This document shows positions 25,521 through 35,224 of a stretch of 64,000 nucleotides of DNA, piece by piece. Both the position numbers and the translations under genes were made by a program. Numbering within the stretch: position 1 is the stretch's first letter; the number at the start of each line of letters is the position of its first letter. The notes under the pieces are model-generated. The model saw nothing but the letters and a program-made list of their open reading frames with translations. It made no database searches and was not told the origin of the DNA. Origin of the DNA: Affinundibacterium nitidum (GTDB taxonomy: Bacteria; Pseudomonadota; Gammaproteobacteria; Burkholderiales; Burkholderiaceae_D); contig NZ_JACOFZ010000001.1 in NCBI RefSeq assembly GCF_014284155.1, forward strand, positions 248,001 through 312,000, given 5' to 3'.

Positions 25521-25562
25521 ATGCAAATTAGCAATCCGGTTGATGATCTTATCGAATACTAG
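25521..25562 (+). CDS. 13-codon ORF with a strong ribosome binding site
   Basis: AAAGGAG stands six bases before an ATG that opens MQISNPVDDLIEY and stops at TAG. This is the clearest Shine-Dalgarno in the island, yet the frame is tiny. It could be the stump of a gene cut by insertion of the tni element, or a true small peptide. It converges on the tniQ 3' end 22 bases away. Confidence 0.3.
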   Translation: MQISNPVDDLIEY

Positions 25563-25584
25563 CTAATCGCTGATAAACGCTCCT

Positions 25585-27015
25585 TCACAGGATATCAATA
25601 GCTTCATTTCTTCGAAACCATTTAAATACTGTTATTCCGTCTTCAGACTCGCATAAGTAAATACAACTTCTTGGATCTTGCCTCTCGTTAGGATTTTTCC
25701 CCAGCTCTATGTCGTGCAACCAAATACTAATACATTCAAAAGCTATTTCGATTTCAAATTCTGCAATCGTATTGAGTAAATCACCCAGCATAAACTTATC
25801 AACCCATTCACAACAGGGCCAATTTTGGGGGTAGAGATATAGTCGGCCATCCTCAGAAACTTGCGCTTCTGGCGTATAACCAATAAAACCTTCATCATAG
25901 AAAGTCTTAGATTCACGAACAAAACTTAATCTCTCTTGTTCAAGCTTTCGTGATGATAAGATGTTCTCCGCCCTTCCCCAACCAAGCTCTAGGTCTTCGA
26001 TTGCAACTTCATATGGACGCTGACAACACCAATGAGGCCAATTATCAGGATCAACCTTTTCCCAGTGAGAATAAAAACCATCTTTCCTTAGGCCCCAACT
26101 ACAACGAGAAGAAGAATAATTTTGAGTTATTTTGGCTTGCGCAGACTTTAATTTATCTAAGTACGAACCTGTTCGATTCGCATACTTCCCAACTGATTTG
26201 AAAAAACTAAAAATATATCTGAGATCATGCAGTTTAGTGGCTTGCTTCAAGTTATTTTTTACATCCAAAGGAAACCTTCGAAGTTCTATTTGCCATGTTT
26301 CTCCTAATGTTGCAAATAGGTGTTCAATTTTTTGGGGAATGACTTCAAGTGATCTTAACTGTCCGATGGTTTGTTTTAAGGTTTGTTCCTCATATTCGCT
26401 ATCAGATCCAAAACGAACCATTAAACCTTTTAAAAGCTGATCTTCTGAATCAAGCGCACATTTTGCCCACATTAATACACGGTTAAAGTTTTCATTTTCA
26501 AGAAAACTTTTGTCAATGTCCTGAAGATAGGGCCATGACTTGCAGCAAGTTTCCATTGCATGTTTCAGTTCGAGAAAACGTTGCGAAGTTTTCGATTGGC
26601 CGCCGCTAAATACGTAAATTACTCTTAGACTTGTATTATGGAAGGGACACTTTGCAAGCCAAGATACCTGATGCAGAAAATTATGGTATCCATTGGCTAC
26701 ACATTCGTCGCAGACTCTAACTTGAGCTAGGGTTTTACTACGGAGAAAGAACCGATCATCAGAGAGCTTGCCTAGAATAGAAGTCGGTGAAAAAATAGTT
26801 TTCACCGCATCTAAATCTTCATTGAGCAAATCGGCAATTCGTCTTATTTGAGAACTGCTGACGCTGGCTAAGCCATCAATTTTAATTTCAAAATATTGTT
26901 CAAATTGTTTCAGCCCAAGGTTGTTTAGCGCACAAAAACGCACAGCAAAACTAAGGCACGATTCATACGGTATCAGATTGCCTGGCCACCAGTTCACTTT
27001 AGGGTACGGCTTCAT
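25585..27015 (-). CDS. tniQ: TniQ/TnsD-family target-selection protein
   Basis: 476 residues. The N-terminus (WWPGNLIPYESCLSFAVRF) is the standard TniQ start. A zinc-finger pattern follows at about residues 106-130: CDEC, then CPFH. TniQ/TnsD proteins recognise target DNA and recruit the TniB/TniA transposition complex. The stop of tniB (TAA) directly abutts this ATG, so the genes are translationally coupled. It is longer than the Tn402-type TniQ (~400 residues) and nearer to TnsD-like proteins, which would fit use of a fixed attachment site (inference). Confidence 0.8.
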   Translation of the reverse strand: MKPYPKVNWWPGNLIPYESCLSFAVRFCALNNLGLKQFEQYFEIKIDGLASVSSSQIRRIADLLNEDLDAVKTIFSPTSILGKLSDDRFFLRSKTLAQVRVCDECVANGYHNFLHQVSWLAKCPFHNTSLRVIYVFSGGQSKTSQRFLELKHAMETCCKSWPYLQDIDKSFLENENFNRVLMWAKCALDSEDQLLKGLMVRFGSDSEYEEQTLKQTIGQLRSLEVIPQKIEHLFATLGETWQIELRRFPLDVKNNLKQATKLHDLRYIFSFFKSVGKYANRTGSYLDKLKSAQAKITQNYSSSRCSWGLRKDGFYSHWEKVDPDNWPHWCCQRPYEVAIEDLELGWGRAENILSSRKLEQERLSFVRESKTFYDEGFIGYTPEAQVSEDGRLYLYPQNWPCCEWVDKFMLGDLLNTIAEFEIEIAFECISIWLHDIELGKNPNERQDPRSCIYLCESEDGITVFKWFRRNEAIDIL

Positions 27016-27987
27016 TTAATTTGCACTCGCGATTATGCGCATGTGATCTGAAAAGTTAGTTCTGGAAATACTTTCCAACAAACTCTCATAGGACATTACT
27101 TCATCCCAATTTCCACCATTTGCAAGTCGAAATAATGCGGCTTCTATCGTTCTTGCGATATGTTGCATAGGAAACTCATTTCGTTTCTTAGGCGACAATT
27201 CAAGAAGCGCCTTCCAAAATAAACCTGCGCGATTCGCGAGGCGTCGGTCGGCGTCGAAATCGCGAGGAGAAAAATACTTAAGGAAAGAAATACCACTCCC
27301 CGCAGGCCACTCGGAATCTTCGTCATACCCGTTAAGTACATATTCGAGCTCACCGACAGTTTGAATACCATGGAATCGAGCATGTGCAGCCATAAAACGC
27401 GCGGCTACGTGTGCGTTGCCGGTGCTTGCCAAATATTCGTGTTGATATCCCAATTGATGTGTGCCGACAGAAAAAACGCTCAAGAGAAACCCTTCATAGT
27501 CAAGGGCATTTTGCAATCCGACCAACCATTTCCATTCGCGCAATGTTAGATCTTGTGCCTCATCAATCAACAAAATTACATAATTTCGATTTGCATTTTT
27601 TGCGATTGATATAAACCTGTTCTTACACAGAAAGATAGCTTCAGATTTTCTTAAAGGCTTCAGAGGATCAAGAAACTCGAAATTGGAGGCCATTAACAAT
27701 TGATGCCAAAAAAATGATTCACTTGATTGGCTCTCGGCACGTCTATTCCAAATGATTAATGGCAAAAGGCTACCAAACTTTTCCACAAGCACCTGCATAA
27801 GGAACCACTGAATACAACGAGACTTGCCAAGTCTTGAGGCACCATGTATGTAACCACCAGGTCTCTGTTGGTCGATCCAATCACCTATCTGATTTATCAT
27901 TTCATCAATCGGGGGGGTATATACAGCATATTGCTTAGTCACTAGGGAATGCCGAGGATCTATATGTTCAGGTAAGCAGAAGGTCAT
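27016..27987 (-). CDS. tniB: TniB/TnsC-like AAA+ ATPase
   Basis: 323 residues. Walker A is GASRLGKSR and Walker B is VILLIDEAQD; the sensor region reads LLSVFSVGTHQL. In Tn7/Tn5053-type elements this ATPase polymerises on target DNA and links target choice (TniQ) to the DDE transposase (TniA). A strong GAGG lies nine bases before the ATG. It starts three bases after tniA and runs directly into tniQ, a three-gene operon. Confidence 0.85.
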   Translation of the reverse strand: MTFCLPEHIDPRHSLVTKQYAVYTPPIDEMINQIGDWIDQQRPGGYIHGASRLGKSRCIQWFLMQVLVEKFGSLLPLIIWNRRAESQSSESFFWHQLLMASNFEFLDPLKPLRKSEAIFLCKNRFISIAKNANRNYVILLIDEAQDLTLREWKWLVGLQNALDYEGFLLSVFSVGTHQLGYQHEYLASTGNAHVAARFMAAHARFHGIQTVGELEYVLNGYDEDSEWPAGSGISFLKYFSPRDFDADRRLANRAGLFWKALLELSPKKRNEFPMQHIARTIEAALFRLANGGNWDEVMSYESLLESISRTNFSDHMRIIASAN

Positions 27988-27990
27988 GAT

Positions 27991-30042
27991 TTACCTCGTC
28001 GATGCCATTCTTCTTGCTGGCAGTTTATCCGGCTTTTGATTATTGCCAGCGGATTTTGGTACGTTGGGTTTTGTCTCTGCAACTCCAGCATTTTTTGAAT
28101 CAATGGGCTCAGATGAACTACCAACGTTCAATTCTCTTGCCCTTGCTTTTGCAGCCTCGAGCATTGAAGTTCCAACCAATTGTTCTGCGGATTCGACCAA
28201 GATTCTTCTTGCCTCAATATATGCGGGGTGAACCGGTAATTTGCCACGTGCCGTGTTTTCAACATAATTCAAAAAACATTCAATTCCATCACCGCCTGGT
28301 GCTAAATTAAATTTTCCTTTCGCTGATGCTTGATAAATCGCTTTACGCACTGACAAGCTATGTGGAGATATATTCCAAGGCGGCGCAGCCCTCAAAACAC
28401 CTAAAGGAGTGCCGCTAATTGTCGATGCAAGTACCATCCGCGCATCGTTTTCTTTGTGATTGATAACCCAGATTTCTGTCCCGACAAGATCTTGACGGTT
28501 TTGTAGAATTTCATTTGTGTAACGAGCATATCCAAATTCAATAAATGGCGCACGACCAGTCTTTGCTCCGCCTCGTACACGACATCTCTTCCGAAGACTA
28601 AAGAAGGACTGCACAAGGTCTGGGTCCGCATATCGCGGAGTCAAGCCAGAGTTTTTCATGAGAAAGGTTGCGTATTCCAACGGTTTTCTTCCACCTATTC
28701 CGCTGTGGCAACTCATATTGTAATTTGCTATCAAAACATCTAAAAGTTCTTCAGCATATTCATACTGAAAACGTGATGTCAGAGCTACGTCATCTGGATC
28801 TCTACCTTTCTTGTCTTTCGGTTTAGCTCCTGTTGTATTTGACAGTCTTTGAAAACCTTTACCCGCCAAATTCTTGAAAAATGCTTCTATAAACGGACGA
28901 TCGTCTTTGCTTCTACGCTGTGAAAAAGACGAGTCTGGGGAGATGAGGGTAGACCCAACTGCATTCTTAAGAGTCTCTTTCACCGTTTTACATGTCTCAG
29001 CAAGTGCTCCGTCAACACTCGTTTCCTCCCAGCATAGACCTACGAAGTCTTTTCCGAGAGAAGACAGCAGCCCTGCTTTTTCTGAGTAGGCAACGTTAGA
29101 GAAGCTAATATCTCTCGGACTCCATCGATTTAAACCACATTTTATGGCTCGCAATGCATCGTCAGCAGAAACTTCTTTCCGTGTACTGAAGTAGTACCCA
29201 ATCACAGCTCTCGATACAACTTCTAAAATAACAATTACCCACAGCCGATGAATGATTTTCTCTTTATAATCGCCGTCCAAAAGTGGTATTGAAATACAAA
29301 AACGACCGTCCAACTTATGAGCATCCATTTCTACTCGTTGCATAAACTTTAAAACAGGTCGATTTGTTCCATCACCGGTTTTAAGTTTGTTTACTAATTC
29401 GGGACCGCCTACATTCATCGCTAGAGCTTTGGGGTTCTTGATTAGTAAATCATCAATGTATCTACTAACCGTGAAATATGCTTTACTATTTGTGTTGAAA
29501 GGCCACTCTTGGCGTGCTTCGTAACCTAGCTTGCGTAGCTCTTCCAAAAACCATCCAGTGATACGTGTTTTGCTTTTTTTTATTTCGACCAGTTTTTTGG
29601 AATTTGAATTCGAAAGAATTTTCTTTTCGAATGAATCCCTTAGTTCTGGATGCTTTTCAAGTAGCGTTTTCATGGCGCCAGCAGCACCTAAACCAAATTG
29701 ATCAACTACAATTTTCTTTTGTCTTCGATAAGGCTTCATTCGTGTATAGTGAACGAGCGCTCGCCAACCATATGGCGATCCATCAGGATGGATCTCTAAA
29801 CATCTTTCTCTAATTAGACGGTAGGCTTGTTTACTTCCTATGCCAGTTTTTTGCTTGATCGATTCGTCGCTTTCACCGCTTAGATATAACAATATTGCTT
29901 CTTTTCTATCGTGGTATTTAACGCTAGCATCGCCGTTCAGAGCCCCGACGTCCGGGGTTCGCCAGGTGCTCGTATCAATCGTTTTACCTCCCACGATTCG
30001 CTTTGAGAACCTATCAGTGTCTTCAAAGTCATATTCAGTCAT
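27991..30042 (-). CDS. tniA: TniA/TnsB-like DDE transposase
   Basis: 683 residues. An N-terminal HTH lies at about 62-81 (IKQKTGIGSKQAYRLIRERC). The rve catalytic core has a likely triad D240 (VEMDAHKLD), D344 (ETSVDGAL) and E386 (DDRPFIEAFFKNL). The spacing of 104 and 41 residues is longer than the ~88/35 of TnsB, so it belongs to a divergent branch; D344 is the least certain. A Mu-type C-terminal beta-barrel region follows, then a ~60-residue basic tail that probably contacts TniB. GAGAG precedes the ATG. Three iteron-like repeats lie 116-242 bases upstream, as expected for an element end. Confidence 0.85.
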   Translation of the reverse strand: MTEYDFEDTDRFSKRIVGGKTIDTSTWRTPDVGALNGDASVKYHDRKEAILLYLSGESDESIKQKTGIGSKQAYRLIRERCLEIHPDGSPYGWRALVHYTRMKPYRRQKKIVVDQFGLGAAGAMKTLLEKHPELRDSFEKKILSNSNSKKLVEIKKSKTRITGWFLEELRKLGYEARQEWPFNTNSKAYFTVSRYIDDLLIKNPKALAMNVGGPELVNKLKTGDGTNRPVLKFMQRVEMDAHKLDGRFCISIPLLDGDYKEKIIHRLWVIVILEVVSRAVIGYYFSTRKEVSADDALRAIKCGLNRWSPRDISFSNVAYSEKAGLLSSLGKDFVGLCWEETSVDGALAETCKTVKETLKNAVGSTLISPDSSFSQRRSKDDRPFIEAFFKNLAGKGFQRLSNTTGAKPKDKKGRDPDDVALTSRFQYEYAEELLDVLIANYNMSCHSGIGGRKPLEYATFLMKNSGLTPRYADPDLVQSFFSLRKRCRVRGGAKTGRAPFIEFGYARYTNEILQNRQDLVGTEIWVINHKENDARMVLASTISGTPLGVLRAAPPWNISPHSLSVRKAIYQASAKGKFNLAPGGDGIECFLNYVENTARGKLPVHPAYIEARRILVESAEQLVGTSMLEAAKARARELNVGSSSEPIDSKNAGVAETKPNVPKSAGNNQKPDKLPARRMASTR

Positions 30043-30619
30043 AATTTCTCTCGCTAAAAAAAGACGAGTCCAAATATGTTGCTGTGCTAGAGATCACTTT
30101 AGTAAGTAAACCAAGCTTTGGGAAGGAAAATTCTGAAGTCTTTATCGCTGAAACAAGTACAATTTTTTGCAAATAGCCTGAAAAAGGCACAAATTTTCGC
30201 AAAAAAAATTTGAAGCAAGTTGTTCTTCGATTTAAGTTGTATCCAGTGAAAAAGCAATTGAGTCCAGGAACAAATTTATGCAAACGAACGCTTAAGACGC
30301 TTATAAGCGAAGCTCGCACCTGCCGTCGGTACCATACCTCGTTTCAACATCCATCAGTTAAACAAGAAACACAAACCAATATTGCCAATTCAGTTGATCT
30401 CAATAAAAGATACGCAAAAGCTATACATGCTGAATTGAAGAAAAATTAAAACAAGCTTGTACTCCTCCAAACTAAAACCAGAACAGAAAACGTCAAATAA
30501 ATTCACACTAAGCAAATGAAATACGCGCGCTAAAGGCACTCGGTCCAGAAAACCATGAAATAATGAGCTTTTCATGTTCTATATATTCGAGACTTGGTCT
30601 CCGACCCCAACATAAATTT
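30043..30619. other. Gene-free stretch: probable right end of the tni element and flank
   Basis: AT-rich DNA carrying three direct repeats (30158-30284) and, beyond them, unassigned sequence up to the TSUP permease. I looked for a TGT...ACA terminus with a match near 25.3 kb or 21.6 kb and found no convincing pair. A 79-codon frame at 30210-30449 has no homology signal and overlaps the repeats, so I regard it as non-coding. Confidence 0.5.
30158..30284 (+). repeat. Three iteron-like repeats, candidate TniA binding sites
   Basis: Direct copies of a 16-mer: TACAATTTTTTGCAAA (30158-30173), CACAAATTTTCGCAAA (30188-30203) and AACAAATTTATGCAAA (30269-30284). The consensus is NACAAATTTTYGCAAA. All have the same orientation, with spacings of 30 and 81 bases, upstream of tniA. 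Ordered short repeats next to the transposase gene are typical of Tn7/Tn5053-type ends. Confidence 0.6.
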
Positions 30620-31363
30620 ATGCTTATTTTCTTCATGATCTTCGCTGCCGGCATTTGGGCTGGCTTGCAAAATTCTTTGGCTGGTGGAGGTTCCTTCGTA
30701 ACTTTGCCAGCGTTGATACTCGCAGGTTTATCACCGCTCGCTGCCAACATCACCTCCACGATAGCCTTGTTTCCCGGACAAGTGACTTCTGGACTAGCTG
30801 GGCGCAAGCTCGTATCAGGTGCAGGAACCTTGTCATTCAAAATGCTGTTTATTGTCAGCTTAGCTGGTGGAATACTTGGTGCGCTATTGCTACTCAATAC
30901 GCCTTCAAGCGTCTTTGCACGAATCGTCCCTTGGCTAGTTTTATTTGGAACCAGCGTGTTTGCTTGGGGTAGTTTTTTTCGCAAGACAAATGAGACCTCA
31001 ACACATATCGGTCCTTGGGCCGCCGCTATTGCGCAATTCTGCATTGCTATTTACGGCGGATACTTTGGCGGAGGTATAGGCTTCTTGATGATGGCGGCAC
31101 TGACCATGGCTGGCTTGGCCACAAGAGCAGCGGGCGCCACCAAAAACGCGCTAGCAGGGGTGATGAATGCATCTGCCGTCGCCCTCTTCGTCTTTTCCCC
31201 AGAAGTTCATTGGCAACAAGCCCTCGTGCTAGGAATCGGAGCGATTTTGGGGGGATTGATGGGATCTTGGGCATTACATCGAGTCAACGAGAAAGTCCTA
31301 CGCGGTGTAATAGTTACAATCGGTGTATTGCTAACAATCGGCTTATTCGTCAAACCCATTTAA
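30620..31363 (+). CDS. TSUP (TauE/SafE) family membrane permease
   Basis: 247 residues, almost wholly hydrophobic with about seven or eight membrane segments. The N-terminal family motif is GLQNSLAGGGSFVTLPALILAG, repeated in the second half as GYFGGGIGFLMMAALTMAG, the internal duplication typical of TSUP. Members export sulfite, sulfoacetate or related anions; the substrate here cannot be told. The ATG at 30620 makes the protein begin at the first membrane helix; an ATG at 30563 would add 19 non-family residues. Neither has a good Shine-Dalgarno. The dehydratase gene follows after 13 bases. Confidence 0.85.
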   Translation: MLIFFMIFAAGIWAGLQNSLAGGGSFVTLPALILAGLSPLAANITSTIALFPGQVTSGLAGRKLVSGAGTLSFKMLFIVSLAGGILGALLLLNTPSSVFARIVPWLVLFGTSVFAWGSFFRKTNETSTHIGPWAAAIAQFCIAIYGGYFGGGIGFLMMAALTMAGLATRAAGATKNALAGVMNASAVALFVFSPEVHWQQALVLGIGAILGGLMGSWALHRVNEKVLRGVIVTIGVLLTIGLFVKPI

Positions 31364-31376
31364 CCTACATTTGATC

Positions 31377-32339
31377 ATGGCATTAAGTATTTCTTACGAA
31401 GACATTGTTGCAGCTCAGCAGAGAATTCAAGCATTTATCCATCAAACACCCGTTCTACATTCGACGACATTTGATGAACTGATCGGCGCCGAGGTTTTTT
31501 TTAAAGCAGAAAATACCCAACGCATGGGGGCTTTTAAGATTCGAGGTGCATGTAATGCATTACTTCAATTTGACGAACAACAGAAGAAACAAGGCGTCGT
31601 GACGTTTTCGTCGGGTAATCATGCACAGGCAATAGCGTTGGCTGCACGAGAACTTGGTATGCGGGCGGTGATCGTCATGCCAGAAGATGCTCCAAAGATT
31701 AAAATTGAAGCCACACGTGGTTATGGAGGTGAAGTGGTTCTATACGACCGCTACACAGAAGATCGCGAAGCAATTGGCCGAAGACTCGCACAAGAGCAAG
31801 GCCTTAGTCTGATTCCTCCTTATGACCATCCACATGTCATGGCGGGCCAAGGCACCGCAGCCAAAGAACTGATCGAAGAAGTCGGCAAACTAGACTATTT
31901 GTTCGTTCCTCTTGGCGGCGGAGGTTTGCTCTCAGGTTGTGCCCTCGCCGCGAAGAATTTGTTGCCGCAATGTACTGTCATTGGGGTAGAGCCCGATGCA
32001 GGCAACGATGGACAACGCTCATTATTAAGTGGATCGATTGTGCACATTGACACACCTAAGACTATCGCCGACGGTGCCCAAACCCAACATTTGGGGCAAC
32101 ATACTTTTCCTGTGATTCAAAAATATGTCGATGCCATCCATACCGTGAGTGATCGCGAACTTGTTGCCGCCATGCGTTTTTGTGCGAGTCGAATGAAAAC
32201 AGTGATCGAGCCAACTGGTTGTTTAGGCATCGCATTAGCAATGCAACCTGCTATGAACCTTAAAGGAAAACGTGTGGGAATTATCATTTCTGGTGGCAAT
32301 GTTGATATACAACGGTTCGCTCAATTACTACTGGAATAA
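31377..32339 (+). CDS. Threonine/serine dehydratase (PLP, fold type II)
   Basis: 320 residues. The PLP lysine is in MGAFKIRGACNAL, the cofactor-phosphate loop is GGGGLLSG, and SSGNHAQA is the substrate loop. There is no C-terminal ACT domain, so this is the short, catabolic/serine-racemase-like form that deaminates L-threonine or L-serine rather than the feedback-controlled IlvA. I chose the ATG at 31377; the TTG two codons earlier is less likely. It lies 13 bases after the TSUP gene and is probably cotranscribed. Confidence 0.88.
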   Translation: MALSISYEDIVAAQQRIQAFIHQTPVLHSTTFDELIGAEVFFKAENTQRMGAFKIRGACNALLQFDEQQKKQGVVTFSSGNHAQAIALAARELGMRAVIVMPEDAPKIKIEATRGYGGEVVLYDRYTEDREAIGRRLAQEQGLSLIPPYDHPHVMAGQGTAAKELIEEVGKLDYLFVPLGGGGLLSGCALAAKNLLPQCTVIGVEPDAGNDGQRSLLSGSIVHIDTPKTIADGAQTQHLGQHTFPVIQKYVDAIHTVSDRELVAAMRFCASRMKTVIEPTGCLGIALAMQPAMNLKGKRVGIIISGGNVDIQRFAQLLLE

Positions 32340-32463
32340 TGCACCAAAAAAATCGGACCTCGTCTAAACAAACCCTTGCTTAAAGCGCTTAACTCACCTA
32401 CTTTGAGGAACTCGGGTAATATACATTTTCACTTGGATCCATCCCAAAAAAAAAGGAACAGCT

Positions 32464-32922
32464 ATGCTCAAAATAGATGTGAATGCGCAAGAAAAGACGG
32501 TTAATATCGCACCCGAAACGCCCATTCTTTGGGCTCTACGCGACTCCTTGGGGCTGACGGGAACTAAATTTGGTTGTGGCATCGCGCAGTGCGGTGCTTG
32601 CACTGTTCACTTAGATGGACAAGCAATCCGGTCATGCGTAACGCCTGTATCGGTAGCAAGCGGTAAACATCTTACGACCATTGAAGCAATCGGTGCCGAC
32701 CCTATCGGGAAAATCGTACAAGAAGTATGGGTTCAGCACGATGTCGCGCAGTGTGGTTATTGCCAAAGTGGGCAAATCATGAGCGCGACTGCCCTGCTTA
32801 AGTCAAATAAGCATCCAACTGACCAACAAATCGAGAGTGCGATGGCCGGTAATATCTGTCGTTGCGGCACCTATCAACGTATTCGCACTGCTATCAAAGC
32901 AGCAGCAAAACAATTGGCTTAA
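32464..32922 (+). CDS. iorA: (2Fe-2S) subunit of an IorAB-type molybdenum hydroxylase
   Basis: 152 residues. The plant-type ferredoxin cluster is CGIAQCGACTVHLDG, completed by C58. The C-terminal helical cluster is CGYCQSGQ and CRCGTYQRI. This is the small subunit of the isoquinoline 1-oxidoreductase / aldehyde oxidase family, passing electrons from the molybdopterin subunit encoded next. AAGGAACAGCT gives a good ribosome binding site. No FAD subunit gene is present, as is usual for IorAB-type two-subunit enzymes whose acceptor is a cytochrome. Confidence 0.88.
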   Translation: MLKIDVNAQEKTVNIAPETPILWALRDSLGLTGTKFGCGIAQCGACTVHLDGQAIRSCVTPVSVASGKHLTTIEAIGADPIGKIVQEVWVQHDVAQCGYCQSGQIMSATALLKSNKHPTDQQIESAMAGNICRCGTYQRIRTAIKAAAKQLA

Positions 32923-32947
32923 TTGCTCAGGATCGAAAGGATATAAC

Positions 32948-35206
32948 ATGAAATTCGACCAACAAGACGACTTAAGCCGCTTGCCGAAGATTCTTCACAG
33001 CTACCTCAAAAAGTCAGATAGTGCCGAAGTTACAGTACAAAACCGTCGTCATTTTCTCAAACTCAGTGTCGGCGCGGGTTTCTCACTTGGTATGTTTTCA
33101 TTAGCCGCGGACGCACAAGAAGTCGCACAAGCAGCGGCAGGTTTGAAGCCCTTCCAGCAACCTCAAGCGTTTTTAAACATCTCCCATGATGGCATCGTGA
33201 CAGTGACGATCAATCGTCTCGAATTCGGACAAGGTATACAAACCGCGCTCGCGATGATCCTGGCGGAAGAGTTAGATGCTGATTGGAGTAAGGTGCGCGG
33301 CGTCCATGGCAATGCTAACCCTGCCTACGTTGATCCAGCATTTGGCATGCACATCACGGGTGGCTCTGGTTCGGTCAAGAATTCCTTTACTCAATATCGA
33401 GAACTCGGTGCGAGAGCGCGTGCCATGTTAATTGCAGCCGCGGCCTCAAAGTGGAACGTCTCCCCTGCTACGATTCACACGGACGCGGGCGTTATTGTCA
33501 GTAGCGATGGACGCAAGATGAATTTTGCAGAAGTTGCGGACTTGGCGATGCAACAATCGGTACCGGCACAAGTCACTCTCAAAGACCCTAAACAATTCCG
33601 AATCATCGGAAAACAGACAGGTCGTTTGGATGCAAGAGCAAAATCTACTGGTACGCAACATTTCGGCATCGATGTACAAAGACCAGGCATGTTGACTGCG
33701 GTAATTGCACATCCGCCCGTATTCGGTGCCAAACTCAAAAGCATTGATGATCTTGCAGCTAAAAAGATTGCTGGGGTTAAGGCGGTTTTTCGTATGCCTG
33801 TCGATCGCGGCGGAGAAGGTGTCGCAGTAATTGCTGAGGGCTACTGGGCCGCGAAGCAAGCTCGTGATGCGCTTAAGCTTGAATGGAATACAGATCAGCT
33901 TGAATTAGTGGACTCAATCAAGCAAAAAAAACAATATCAAGCCTTGGCAAAAACGACAGGAAAACTCAAATACAATGATGATGTTAGTGCTTTGAGCAAG
34001 ACATCGAAGAAGATTTCCGCGGAATTTTACTTCCCATATTTGGCCCATGCCGCGATGGAGCCGCTCAATTGTACTATCGAGGTAACTGGTACTGGCACTG
34101 ACCAAAAGGCGCAAGTCTGGGTAGGAAGCCAAATGCCTGGCATGGATACGATGGCTGCAGCGAATGCTCTGGGGATTCCACCTCAAAACGTGATGATACA
34201 CGTGCAAATGGCTGGAGGTGGTTTTGGCCGTCGAGCCATTCCGAGCTGTGATTACGTGACTGAAAGCGCACAGTTAACGAAACTAGCTTATGCGATGGGT
34301 ATCACAGCCCCTATCCGCACAATGTGGTCACGCGAAGATGATATGCGCGGCGGTTACTATCGTCCAGCACACTTGCATCGAGCAGAAATCGCCTATGACG
34401 ACCAGGGTAAAGTTCTTGCTTGGGATCATGTCATCGTTGGGCAATCGATCGTTGCTGGTAGTCCTTTCGAGTCCTTTCTTATGAAAGATGGAATTGATGG
34501 TACCGCCGTAGAAGGAATGCGAGAGCCCTATCATGTACCGATGCGCTTGTCCGTCCATCATCCCAAAGTAAATGTTCCAGTTTTGTGGTGGCGTAGTGTG
34601 GGTTCCACTCACACTGCTTTCGTTATGGAGACACTGCTTGACGAATTGGCGCGCAAGACCAAGCAAGACCCTGTCGACTATCGCTTAAAATTGATGGCAG
34701 ACAAGGCTCCACGACATAAAGCCGCATTACAACTGGCAGTCGAGAAATCAGGCTACGGCAAGCGTAAGTTACCTAAGGATCATGCTTGGGGCGTGGCTGT
34801 ACATGAATCGTTTGAGACGGTAGTCGCCTATATCATTACGGCATCAGTGAAGAACGGAAAGCCACAACTACGTAGCGTTACCGCAGGTGTACATTGTAAT
34901 TTAGCGGTCAATCCGAAAACCATTGAAGCACAAATTCAAGGAGCAGCTGTCATGGCCTTAAGTATGTGTTTGCCCGGTTCTGAAATTACCTTTAAAGAAG
35001 GAAAAGTCCAGCAGAGTAATTTCAGTGACTATACTGTCGCACGTATGCCGGATGTACCAGATATCAACGTTCATATCGTACCGAGTGCTGATTCACCTAC
35101 GGGAATTGGCGAACCCGGCTTGCCTCCACTCGCCCCCGCGTTTGCAAATGCGATCGCAAGACTAACAGGAAAAAATTTGCGTAGTCTGCCATTTCAGATG
35201 AGCTAA
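32948..35206 (+). CDS. iorB: Molybdopterin-binding subunit of an IorAB-type hydroxylase
   Basis: 752 residues. A twin-arginine signal (QNRRHFLKLSVGAGFSLG) near residues 32-50 marks export to the periplasm together with the small subunit. Family motifs include GQGIQTALAMILAEELD, GGGFGRR and the catalytic glutamate in GIGEPGLPPLAPA near the C-terminus. AAAGGATATAAC before the ATG at 32948 decides the start. The gene follows iorA after 25 bases, and a strong terminator follows its stop. The true substrate (aldehyde or N-heterocycle) cannot be read from sequence. Confidence 0.88.
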   Translation: MKFDQQDDLSRLPKILHSYLKKSDSAEVTVQNRRHFLKLSVGAGFSLGMFSLAADAQEVAQAAAGLKPFQQPQAFLNISHDGIVTVTINRLEFGQGIQTALAMILAEELDADWSKVRGVHGNANPAYVDPAFGMHITGGSGSVKNSFTQYRELGARARAMLIAAAASKWNVSPATIHTDAGVIVSSDGRKMNFAEVADLAMQQSVPAQVTLKDPKQFRIIGKQTGRLDARAKSTGTQHFGIDVQRPGMLTAVIAHPPVFGAKLKSIDDLAAKKIAGVKAVFRMPVDRGGEGVAVIAEGYWAAKQARDALKLEWNTDQLELVDSIKQKKQYQALAKTTGKLKYNDDVSALSKTSKKISAEFYFPYLAHAAMEPLNCTIEVTGTGTDQKAQVWVGSQMPGMDTMAAANALGIPPQNVMIHVQMAGGGFGRRAIPSCDYVTESAQLTKLAYAMGITAPIRTMWSREDDMRGGYYRPAHLHRAEIAYDDQGKVLAWDHVIVGQSIVAGSPFESFLMKDGIDGTAVEGMREPYHVPMRLSVHHPKVNVPVLWWRSVGSTHTAFVMETLLDELARKTKQDPVDYRLKLMADKAPRHKAALQLAVEKSGYGKRKLPKDHAWGVAVHESFETVVAYIITASVKNGKPQLRSVTAGVHCNLAVNPKTIEAQIQGAAVMALSMCLPGSEITFKEGKVQQSNFSDYTVARMPDVPDINVHIVPSADSPTGIGEPGLPPLAPAFANAIARLTGKNLRSLPFQMS

Positions 35207-35224
35207 AGAACAACATCAATAGAA

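Noticed and set aside
30210-30449. 79-residue plus-strand frame upstream of the TSUP permease
   Set aside because: It overlaps the iteron region, has no Shine-Dalgarno and no recognisable domain; probably non-coding transposon-end DNA.
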